Source: Rhypophila decipiens
Taxonomy: Eukaryota; Ascomycota; Sordariomycetes; Sordariales; Naviculisporaceae
Assembly: GCA_033297075.1 (NCBI GenBank)
Contig: MU858137.1
Coordinates: 62,001 to 126,000 of the forward strand
Direction: 5' to 3'
Length of the DNA: 64,000 nt
Each line of letters begins with the position of its first letter. Positions within the stretch are counted from its first letter, which is position 1. Positions 1 through 11,596 of this stretch are shown piece by piece. The notes under the pieces are model-generated. The model had not been told where the DNA came from. It worked only from the letters and a program-made list of their open reading frames with translations, and searched no databases. Both the position numbers and the translations under genes were made by a program.

Positions 1-3000
1 GTATAGCTGTTTAATAACCCTTGTGGGATTTTTGGCATACCTCTTTTTTTTTTGTTGGTGTTTTTGTTGAGAGAGACAAGGTGAGGCGAGGTATACTCGG
101 TTGCCTACCTTGCGCTTGACCTTTTATTCTTATTACCTTTTTCTTGTATATATCTTTGCTTCAAGGGTATTGGGACGGTTTGGTTGACGGTTGTTTAAAG
201 ACGGATACGTAATTGGATGTTAGTCTTGCCTCTGAAGCTGCTTGGCTAGGGGTTTTAATAATGCTGTATTGATGGAATATGCCTACCTCTCAGGTAGCTA
301 ATTACTCGCTTGTTTGTTTCACCTGCACTGGGACTGTTGATCGCTTTTCGGACTTTCTGCCTCGCGTCGTTTGATGCCGTGTTTTACTAATTCGTGAGTG
401 ATACCTATTTGAACCAGCCGTTTTCTTTTGGAGGGGGGTAATAAGATACTGTTTTCTTTTCACTGGTGCAGTGTGGGAATATCATGGGAAGAGAAAGTCA
501 GCGTTAAAGTTGCTTGAGTTGATATTTCACAGAGGTTTGCTTTACCTTTGCTTGGTTACGGGCTTACATATATATCTCAATGACCGGTCTTCTCCTCAAT
601 AAGATGGTTAATGATACATTTTTGACATGGTCCCCGTATGGTTGATTATAGAAGTATAGCTGATTCGATAGACGGAATTGCTCGTGAGCTCCTTACTGGA
701 TTGAACGGGTCGGACTTGGTTGTTGGTTGGCTTGGTTGGGTTATTTGTTGACTTACCCCTGAATGTTGCATGGCTGGATCTGATCGCCCACGACAGCCGG
801 GCTGTTCTTGGGCACCCTACATGGCGATAAATAGACGGGTGCAGAAAGAAGGATATGTCCCAGGACTTGCTAAATTTACTTGAGAATACGCTGGAAAAAT
901 GTTCTTCATACTTGAAGATAAAAATGTAGTACTCTCTTTCACAAACGGGTGTATTATTGAACAGTGAGATGCTTCGTTTTCAAACAACAACGAGCCCCTT
1001 ATTTGGAAGAATATATATATAGGTTATTGGGTAGTGTTTGCACTTGCATGTGCTTGATTTCTGCAATCATCATTAGTATGCGCCCCTACATATCAGCGTC
1101 CAATGTTTAGAGGGCTAACCATCATAGTCTATCTTTTAGGGTTCTCGAAAAGAGGAGAGCTACTTGATTTTAGATAATGAACGCAGAATTATACATGAGG
1201 TTCTCATTTGGGATTTAGTCAGTCAGGTCGAGAAAGAAAGAAAATGTTCGTGGCGGGAAAAAAAAGATGATATGGTAGTTTAAAGATTGCCATTTGTCGC
1301 ACGTTCAACTGCCTGGCTATATACGCTCACACGGTTATGAAGACATCGCACGACAGGCCAAACAATCAGATTCCGATGGATGCGGCGAGAATTGCCCATG
1401 ATAGCTGCACTAGATCAATAATCAGAATGCCAGGATGGGATTGACAGGAAACCAAACCGAATGGTGTTGGTTAGGTTTATCTAAACCGTCGGGTCCTCCT
1501 TGCAGAGAGCATCTAGGTGGATGGGCTACATACGAGTTGCTGTGTTTCTGTCCAAGATTATCCAGTAGTTGCAGTAGTTACATAGCCAGTCTTTATCTTT
1601 CTTCCCAAGACCCCTTTCTTTGTATCATGTTGTGTCGACAGGGCGATGCAAGCCCCGAGTTACACATGTCTTCTCCTCTGAAAGGGACGATTACTAGACA
1701 TGGATCTCATCATGTATTATTCACCCTCGTGGTCCTCCTTTCCACCATCTCCTCGGAGAAACGGTTCTCGAACCCGAGAAGAATCATGATGCATCATCTT
1801 GCGGTATTTTAACTTTGTCCATCGTCTCGCTCTCCGTGGCCGCCTACAGACACAAGCAGTTGATTCTATTTAAGTCCAAGATCAACACGGCAGTTTCTCG
1901 GGTTTCTCGTCTCATCTATCAAGATCTTGACTGAACTTCAAGACAAACCGTACATGAGTTTACTGAGATGAGACAGATCGGTGGCAAGTCATCTATCTCC
2001 CTTTAGAACAATACGAAACACGATCATATAACACAGAGAGCACAGAGCACGAGGAACTGGGAAATTAAAGCGTGGAACACATGCCACCAAAACGTTCGAG
2101 TTCTCGAGTCACAGAGACAAGTGTGCATCTCGTCGGATCCGAACCAGCCAACCAATATGGATGGATCTCGGCTCAAGACCATTGGAGAAATACCGTTTTG
2201 TCACACATCCCCCATGGGGATTTTCGGATCTACATCGCTTCATTTATCGAGGTCTCATCGTGGCAGTAGTGCTTCGTTGTACGGTCATAACGTCGGCCGG
2301 TTGGAACATTTCCATGTTCCTCTTCTTCAGGACTGTTGATTGGTGTCTGTTGTCTTTCGTACCTTCCATTTATTGAACTCGGTTACTACAAAGCAAGAGG
2401 CGACTTCCATGCTTATTCATCTCCTTCCGGTTGTCCATGTATGACCCGCCAGTCAGTCAATGCCTTGAAGATTTTATTACGCATCTCATGGTCGAATACC
2501 ACAGAGCCATATCTGTTTAACCTCAACGTCGCGGGCATATCTTTCTCGGGTTTTGACGCCATCGCCGCCGCAACGTATAAGATCATCACCACCCAAACAC
2601 CAGTCCGCGAATCTTGGTGTCACAATGCTCTCAAGAAGCAACAAGAGGATCATGAAACAAACCAAGGAAGAAGAAGGAAGCAAAGAAAGCTCTAGCGCCG
2701 TGGAATTATTCCAGAAGCGCTTGACAAACCGCGCTTATGCATTCCACAACTTCCAGACAAAAGGGAAGTTGCTGTGGCACATTTCTCTGCATTCTGCACA
2801 ATCGTCGGTTTCATAAGCAGACAGTTTGCGGCGTTGACTGTGACTTGCCTGCCGATCGTGATGTTCTTGCCTTACCTGTCCACCTGCGCCGTTTCGCTGA
2901 CCAGGTAACTCTCGTCACTCTATGAATCCCAAACCCATCACTCTACTGACACCAACCAGCCTGCCGCCACATCCGTCGTGGCCGTTGTCACCATGCTGGC

Positions 3001-6000
3001 GTAGCCGCTGTCATTTATAATGATCAACGCGTGCGTGGATGGGGGCTGGAGGTCGACTGACTTTGTAGGTTGGGCTGAACCACCTGCTGTGAGTTTCAAG
3101 TCAACTTTCCGGCCCCAACAACCATTATTACAAGCCTCAAGATCACCCATCAAGCATGAAGAAATCCCATTGTCTATCTTTGGATTGTGTGGTTCTTCTT
3201 TTTCTTCGGAGGCCCCAACCCACGCCACAGCCACTGACCAGACCATGCCCCACCACGGCTTACATGACCATGACATTGTCATGCACTGGGCAGTACACAT
3301 ACAAGCAAGCACACATAAGGGCATTTCTCATTCATATTGCTCGTAACATTTTAACATTCTTGGTCTGACTGGCATAATCCGCGGAATGTATTGTTGGTGG
3401 CTCCTGGAACTCAATCTTCAAATCCACGGCAGAAAGTCTATCCCATGAAATGTGCGAGCTGCTTATTGACGCAATTAAATAATGAAGTTAAACAAGAGCA
3501 TGTTCCGAGCGGAGTTAGTGATCAATCACTTCAAGTTTTTTTGCGCCACTGGAAGACCAACAGCCAGTCCAACCAACTAACCCCCGGCGACTATTCTCGT
3601 CCCTCTCAGTGAATCAGACAGACAAACCAACAAGTGTTTTTTTGTTTGCTACAAGGATTTTAACGGAGAGAATAACTAGAATGATTGATGATCTTCAGAA
3701 TGAGATGGTCAGGAAAATCATGATGGACCGACCCCAGCCAGGGCAGGATGAGACTAGGAAACATCAATGCCGGTCTGGTATCTATCCAGAAGCAGTGTTA
3801 ATCCTTCTCGAAGCTCCTTAAGAACCTGAAATCGCGCATTATACTATACTGTGCCGTAGGTTATTCCATCTTACCCAAGACAGCATACTAGTCTTGTACC
3901 AACAAAAACTGATATATCATTCTCATGTGGTCATGGCTAGATCGGGAATGCACATTTGGAATCATTCCTCCCCCAGTATGTTCTCAGTCACCGCATTAGG
4001 AAGTAAGAAACAATGCAGTGAGTACATGTAAAACAAGAAGGATTCTAGAATACTCATGACATGGTGGGATGTAGACCTGTGCCTGCCAGTGGGAATTCGA
4101 GCTGCATGGGGAAAATCCAGACTACGTAAAACTTCCTCTGCAAAGAAGAAAAGACTTTGATAAAGAATTGAAACAAAATAGGAAACTTGCTTTAATAAAG
4201 TCTGCCAACTAACTCATAATAGCGGGTGTGCAATACGTACTCGGATCTGGGGGATATCACCGACAAGAACTTGAACGCGCGTGTGTCAGTCCAGATGCTG
4301 ATACAGACCTCCAGCTATTGTCGTTCACTGTGCACTAATTACCTACATAGGTAGACCGGCAAGATGGCATTAAACGTCAAATAATCCATCTTAGCCAAGA
4401 GTACACGTATGGTAACAAGGAATGACCGGAATCCTCTTCAAATTCCCGCTATTTATTGTTACCATGGGCTGGCCAATATCAAGGAGAAACAGCGAAAGCC
4501 CGGGACGGTAAAAAGACAAATTGCTCATCAGTGACCCGGGCGAGTAAGAAGTCATGCCATTATCAAGTTATAATACAGAGAGCTTATCTGAGAGACTGCT
4601 CCGTGGATTGGACTGAGAGAGCTCGGCATTCCTTCCCAATGTCCATTTAGGGCATGATGTCCAATCCGTCTCCGAGATAAGATCATAACAAGAAGTTTCG
4701 GTGTTTTGTTTTGTCCTCGATGATAATAGAATCAGCGATATCAAATCCTGTTTGGGTAGAAGGATGAGTGAGAGTGATGACAAGGACCAGTACCAAACCC
4801 TCACCATGCCGGTACCAGACTCGCGACAGCCATGGACGTGGTGGCTTGCTGATCGTCCCGTGATTTCCGTCGGTGCGGGTACGCGATGGGTAGGAAGGAT
4901 CTCTGGTTCCCAACTTGTTGTTCTCCGGACGGATACGTACACTACAGTATGCATTGTATTACCAACAATCCGCATTCTCTGGTTCGCTGGATCAATCCGG
5001 TCGTCGTCCCCTTGTTCGTCGTTCATGTTGTACAACGCATCACAAATCGATGTGTTGTCACCACACAATCCCCAGGTCTTGGTATTATGTACGAATCCGT
5101 GTAAATGACTTGGGAGAAATGTGACAGACTCCCATGAGGAATGACTGGCTGACTGGCTGATGAATATCACTGGGACTGCACTGAGTGGCCCAGGGCCGAA
5201 CTTGATGTAGCCAGCTCTGAGCTGGGTCTGGCTGGTTCTTCGGTCTTGATATGTAGGATGACGGGCATCAAGATATCAACTCAAAGAGAAGCAGCCGTTC
5301 AATGGTTGTGATTGGTAATGGTTCTCAGGGGTATTTCAAGTTCACTCAAGACCTTGCAGAATGGCATTGGGCGAGATTGATGTCTTCATCTGCAATAATG
5401 AAATAACTGATCATCAAGGTCTGCTATATCGGCTTTATGATTGCTGTTTGGCCGTAATTCCGATGTTTTTCATGACATCCTTTACCGCGTGGTGGCGCCT
5501 GTCGTCCGTGGTGCAGGCGTTTAAAATCCATTTTGGGAAATCTCGATGGCACTGCGCAGATAATCAACTCGAAACTCAAACATCAAGCCCCTCTCCTGAA
5601 TCCGTGAAGCGCGAGTCGTGGGCATTGTATTTGTGATTTTTGGTTTGGCACAGCAATGACAGTTGACAAGTCCGCTAACGGTTTCCGACGGTTTCGGATG
5701 ACAGTTTTGTCAGGATATTCCAAGTTTGGCGAGTGGCAGCAAACAATGCATCAACTTTCTCACCCAAAGCGTTGATCGATGGTGTTGATGTTCGAGGCAG
5801 ACCCACTCTTGTGCAGCCTCTCTGCGCGGACCAATCAAAGTCGCTGGTTGGTCGATAAACTGGCCTGTGCGCGGCTCTTGAGACGAAAGGACCCACTTCC
5901 CCTGCCCAAATCTTGGCACTGTCGGGTTTGGCCTTGGATTGGTTTGCCTCTTCCGTCAACTTATAGCACAGGTCCAGCATGTCGTCAACTTCCACTCAAT

Positions 6001-8201
6001 CAACTTGAGTCAATTGGATCTTCAAACCAACACGACCCTGATTCCCCATCCATCAAACCTGAAAGCAGCAACAAGAATATTCTGTCTCGACCGACCAATG
6101 ACTCGTCAATTAGCTCAGATGGGCGAAGCTGGACTGTCGACATCTGTCAATCACCTTGTTTTCCCGGGCAGCCGACGACCACGATGGGACGGGATTGGGC
6201 TAGACTGACTGGTGAACCATTGATATCGACCGAGACACTCTCCCAAACCTTCCACTTCCAGCCCGACCCGGCCCCATCGCAATCATGGCAGAGCTGAGAC
6301 AATCGACGCACCCGGTCCTACGGGCTATGGACAACACAATTCGGCCAGCCTCCCCGAACAGCTCCCCAGGTTGCCAGGCCATTCTCCGTAAGGCATATGC
6401 CATGACCAATCTTGTTGCTCACGCAAGATTATCAATTTGACCCGGGGCCAAAAACAGTGGCCGCAAAATCCGAATCTTATGGAATTTCCATCACGATTTC
6501 TCTCGGGATCTTGGCCTGATTTTCTGCGACCGTCATCCTCCCGCCTTTTCAAGGACCAACCCTTTCCCCATCCGTCCATTTCTCTGCCAGCTTTGCCTGC
6601 CATGAACTGCCTGGAATTTCGTCAGTTTTCCGATGGGCTGCATCTCTAGCCTCATTCTTACGCTGCAAGCTGGCTGCACTGCGTTGGCCTGGCAGTGGAT
6701 GAAGAGTCAGTCCAGTGACTGCGTTGTGAAGTAGGTACCCGTACCACACTCATCTGTTGTCTCGACTCTCAGGCCTGTCCATGCCGGGTTCACCGTCGCC
6801 GATCACCAGTGTTCTACAGCTTCCTGGTGCTCTTCTACGGGCATCCCAAGTCTCAAATGCACGGCCGTCTGAACATTTGGCAAATTTCATCCACTGATCT
6901 CGCCATCTCGTGTCGCGCTTTTCCCCAGCGTTTGATCCGCAGGGTCTTGCTTAGGTATGATGGACCTGTGCCGCATAGTAGCACCAGGTACCAATGCGAC
7001 TTCACCCTCCCGCTCTCGAGTGACCCTTGTTTCAATTAAACTCCCACGGTCCACATGGGGGGCCCGGTGTCCCTAGTCATGTCGCCGAGCCCTGGCGAGA
7101 TTAGCGGTGCATGAAATCGATTTGCTCGACCCAATCGCAGCCACGCTCCTGTCAAAGGCAATGTCATTGTGCTGCTGCTCGCTTTGGGTGCAATTGTCTT
7201 TCGGCATTGCCTTGCCAGAACTCGAGTCCATTCGAAAAAGGCACAGGCGGTGGTGAAATACGGATACACAGCAGTCAAGCCGCTCAAGCGCGCAGTCGGG
7301 CACATTTGTACTTCACAAAGCACCGAGAATCACGAGGCCAAAGCGTGAAATAATGCTCAGGCTGTTCCCGGCCGCCTCCCGTGTGAAATTGTGAATTATC
7401 TCATCTAGCCTGCATGTATTAGTCCGCTTCCGGACGAGGCGGGCGAGACTTTTGCAGGACAACCAACGAGATGCCCAGCTTCGCCTGAAATAGCTGAGAT
7501 ACGGAGATCCTTGGCTTTATGTTTTCGACACTCCCCCTCACAGTCCACTGCCGGACTGGCGTGGTTTACACAACATTGTTGTCTGGGGTGTCGGAGATCG
7601 CTCCACTGCCCCAGGACATTTCAGGTTTCTCAGCTCTTGGTCAAGGAAGTCCCGGTCAAGTAAAAGGGTCTCCACACCGTCTGCCGGCCACGAGTTCGTG
7701 ACCGATCTTTCCTTCCTTCTCTTCCGTCTGAACTTCCGCGTCTTTTCTCCCATCATCGAACTGTGGCACAAGTCTATGCGTGTTCTCACCTTCACTTGGC
7801 TTTGCTCTTCATGTTTGCGTCTGCCAAAAAAACAACTAACTGCCTGGACGACTCGAAACACCGGCCCTTGTCATGATATCTGCTCATTCATAAGCGCCGT
7901 CCAGTCAGATCGGTTACCTCGCTGCTCTGCTGTCCATCACGGCGCTTCAAAGTCGGTTCTCGCAACCTCATTGGTCGAGCTGTCCCTCCTTCAATCCCAA
8001 GCGACTTCGACGTGGTGTTATACCTAGCACTGTATATGCGGGTTTTGGTGTCGATACTACGCTTTGATTGAGACGCAACCGCCGAACCAGGCCAGGGTTC
8101 AGCAATTTACAATTGATTCTCAGTTATAAGACCCTCATCGCCAACTCTTTCAAGGACTTGCCCGCTTCAACAAGCGCGGCAGGTTCTCTTTTGACATCGG
8201 C
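1..8201. other. Long gene-poor region, no supportable gene
   Basis: I find no recognisable protein, tRNA or rRNA in this stretch. The open frames are short, overlap on both strands and have no family motifs; the longest, about 200 codons on the minus strand at 4568-5170, is low-complexity in character. The first few hundred bases are T-rich and could be the 3' flank of a gene lying to the left, but that is a guess. The right part (about 5.6-8.2 kb) is C/T-rich and may be a long promoter and leader for the glycogen-binding-like gene that starts at 8202. Long non-coding RNA or short multi-exon genes cannot be excluded by eye. Confidence 0.5.
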
Positions 8202-10329
8202 ATGGATCCGACCACAACACTCTTTACCTTTATGCTGTGAGTTCATTCTAAACATCTGTTTCTGTCTTTCAAATTCCTATCCGTTCTCTCATTGCCCGTC
8301 CTTAAGCCGCCAAGCCGGTTATTATTTGCGCAATTCACTTCACCGTCACCTTCTCGCCAATCTGCGATTCACTTTGCCTGGCTTTTAGGCTTATTCCTGT
8401 GAGTTGGAAGGACTGCTTGTGGAGGTTGCCTATCTGTCATCTCACTCTCTGTTTTGTCTGGAGTGGCTCGGCTTGGGATTTTGCGAGGATTGACTTGTAA
8501 GGAAGTGTTCTTACGTCAGAGGCCGGAATATACCCTATCCAGCTATCAATCGAGGATGGGATGCTTGCCAGCTGTTCGGTCTGCGCCCTTTCTAGTCTTT
8601 AGTTGAGCCAATCTCGTGATCCGGTGTTACTGGCACTGCGCACATGTCAGACGGAGCACCAGCGAGCTGGGGCTCGTCTGACGAAGGATTCAGACAGCGA
8701 GAAATACCACCCCCCTTGCACTAGCCTCGTCGTATCCCACCCCCTACCCGTATGCAGCAGCGACTTGAGACGGCATAAAGTCTTAATTTCGCCTTGGTTA
8801 ATACTGACTGTATGCCATAATGCAGACAAACACACCCATCGGTCAACATGGTCCATCTCGTCGGGTCTTGGGACAACTTTTCTAGAACGCATGCCATGGA
8901 GCGCGACAGCAGACGCGATGCTGGCCAATGGCGAGGCTGCCACTCCTTTAAGAATATCACCTGCGACGGAGATTCGAGCGTTAACACCCCTCGCCGGAAC
9001 GGGGGTCTTAAAATGGGACACACGTACTACTACTATGTAAGAACTTTCAATTTGCTACATGACATCGACTCCATGACCCGTGTCACTGAACAAGACTTGC
9101 AGTATGAGCTTGATGGCACTTCCGAGACACATGATCCATCACTACCGTCGACAAATACCTGTCCATATCTGCCCGGCCAGACCGTCAACACCCTGTGGAT
9201 TCCCGTTGAGCAGACTGCGAGGAAACGTAGCGCCTCGCTCAACTCTCTCCGTGACGACGACTACATGACCATGAAGCCCGCAGACAAGTTTGTCACTCCC
9301 CGACCACCGCCATCAGTTCCCTCCGAGTCGACGGCCCATCGTGTCGGCACCGCTCCCATGCATCTCCAACACAAGCGTTCCGCCAGGTCTCTATCACCAG
9401 CCGGATGGACCTTTTCACCAAGGAAGCTATTCACTCGCAAGTCGAGCTCTACGTCTCTCAAAGATCGCGGCCAGTCTCCGACCCCCACCGAACTTGACGA
9501 GCGCAATCCCAGAGCCGGCGAGGGCAGCCGATCACGAGATATCTCGCCCGAGTCGCTGCGCAGATTCCTGGTCGATGATAACATCCCTGAGGAGGAATAT
9601 GCCCCAGCAAGCGATCGCCCTGCCATCGCCATCCCAGAGGATATTGTGGAGGAGAACGAGGACGACGACAACTTTGCTACCTCGGCCACTGTGTCCGAGA
9701 GTCTCCCATTTACCGGTCTCTCCCCACCACCTCAACGGTCGCTGTCTCCTTCACCTGCCCCAACGATAGTTGCTCTCAACGACGCCTTGTCTGTCCCAGC
9801 AGCCCCGACACGCCCTCCACCCAGTGTCCCAATCGCGGCAGCACGCTTCTCCTTGTCCGAAAACTCGAGCCTGTACTCGCCACAATCACCGCGATCCCCG
9901 GGTTCCAACTCGCTGCCCTCATTCTACCACTCGGACGATGAAGACGACGACGATTATTACATCCCGGCACCACAGCACGAGGACTATGCACCGCTGTCCC
10001 CGCTCGGTTGTGGCGGCACTGATTCCATGGCCGCGAGGAACCTCGACGCTACTTTGTCAACTTACAGTCTACCTCAAACTTCGGACCCCAACCAGCAGCA
10101 AAAGAAGCAGGAGAAGCTGAGCCTCGTCGTCCCACCATCTTCTTCATTTAGCAACAATCACAGGAATACACTTGGATCACCTGCCCTTGTTGCGCGCGGG
10201 AATGGAGCGGATGAAGTCCCCCAAATGGGTAGTAACAATTTGCTGCTTCTTACCAGCCCGATTCCCAACTCTGGTCTGGATGATTTGATTCATGAGTTGG
10301 GGTGGATGGCTGATATCATCCGCGCTTAA
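8202..10329 (+). CDS. AMPK-type glycogen-binding-like (CBM48/E-set) domain protein with disordered Ser/Pro-rich tail
   Basis: Proposed exons are 8202..8236, 8826..9036 and 9103..10329, giving 490 residues. Exon 1 (MDPTTTLFTFML) ends at a GTGAGT donor. The 589-nt intron 1 ends TACTGAC...ATAATGCAG and restores frame into QTHPSVNMVHLVGSWDNF. Intron 2 (66 nt, GTAAGA...TTGCAG) is a multiple of three and stop-free, so a naive frame runs through it; removing it restores the run YYYYYELDG. Residues ~12-105 (HLVGSWDNF, GQWRGCHSF, YYYYELDG, THDPSLPS) look like the beta-sandwich glycogen-binding module of AMPK beta subunits; fungal proteins of this architecture are known but not well characterised. The rest is disordered and rich in Ser, Pro and Asp/Glu, ending in LDDLIHELGWMADII. 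Function unknown; carbohydrate sensing or scaffolding is inference. Exon 1 is the least certain part, and a start at 8848 would cut into the module. Confidence 0.68.
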
Positions 10330-11596
10330 TGACCCCAACCAACCAACAAAAACAAAGATTTTGTGCAAGAATTTGTTCGATGATATATCATTTTTAATAC
10401 CCCCCTTCTTACACAGTTTACTTCTTTGGTCGATCTCGAGTTCACTTGGCGGCATCGATTGCTTTTTACGGGCATATAGAAAGATTTTCTTTCTTTTCTT
10501 TCTTATCTTTCTTATCTTCTTACTCTCTTTTACTTGTCGGTTTTGGGAATATCATTCCCCTTTATACTATACAAGATACACACACACACATACAGGCTGG
10601 GACTGGGAACCGGAACAGGATTTAAAGGGGTTACGGTATAGATCTTGGGCTCAAAAAATGCACGGGCAACTTGCTTTTCTTCTTTTTCAACAGCGTCTGG
10701 TTTATCCGCAAGGTTGCGCGGATTCAAGGCGCTTGGTTTTTTTGGTTTTCAGATCGACCGACTGATCGATTGATCGATATACCCACTTTGGTTTTAGTGC
10801 TTTTTATTATCTATCTATTATTTGGAAGCGGTCAGGTTTCGGAAAGTTTGGTTGGTTGGACTTTTTGTTGGGTGGTTGGTTTGTTAGACGATGGATGAAT
10901 GGACGGTAGGATGATGATGGGATAGGCGTGCGCCGCGAGGATGATTATGGTCTGGTGTTTTGGGAGTACGAGTTTAACCAGATGAATGCCTGCCGGCTGA
11001 GATGGATGACTATATGGGAATACGTGATGAGATTTATTAGGGAATGGGATGAAGGCTGGACCGACCGGACGAACAAGATACTGAGCGTTGTTTATTTATT
11101 TACTTTTTTACTTTTTTATTTTTTTTTTCTGGAGGAAAAAAGACAGACAACTACCTACTAGAATAACAACATGTTTTTGCCCTCTACGCTTTATTCTCTG
11201 TTCCCCTTTTATCCTTCACTTTCTGACATTCTGAACTGGTGATTTGTGCGCGCTTTCGTTCTTGTCGATGTGATCATTCACTATCAACATTTGAAAGAGC
11301 CTTTGAGTAGGGGGGCTTCAATTTCAATCTTGAGCTATCAAGCGGCCCATATTCTACGTACGTAAATATAGACCCCCCAATGGCTAGTGAAGGCACATAT
11401 ATACCATGTGCGAAGCTTTCCCCGTAGGGGCTTCATATAAAATCTACTGCTATGAAAATGTCCCGTTTTCGCCATACTAGTAACATGAAAATCCAATCCA
11501 AAAAATGCCGACGCATGAAACCCCACCCCAGAACGCCTATAAAATACCCATCAAGGCATAAAACCAATCTCAACCATGTCTATGAGGTATAAATCC
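10330..11596. other. Convergent intergenic region, 3' flanks of two genes
   Basis: This stretch lies between the stop of the glycogen-binding-like gene (+) and the stop of Ssl2 (-). It is T-rich with pyrimidine tracts, a short CA repeat near 10577 and repeated GATCGA-type words near 10752-10780. No coding signal or RNA gene was recognised; it probably holds the two 3' untranslated regions. Confidence 0.5.

Noticed and set aside
4568..5170. 200-codon minus-strand frame
   Set aside because: It overlaps several plus-strand frames of similar quality, has biased Ser/Thr composition and no recognisable motif. It is not supportable as a gene.
5779..6297. 172-codon plus-strand frame
   Set aside because: No motif, overlapping frames on both strands, and a C/T-rich setting typical of promoter DNA.
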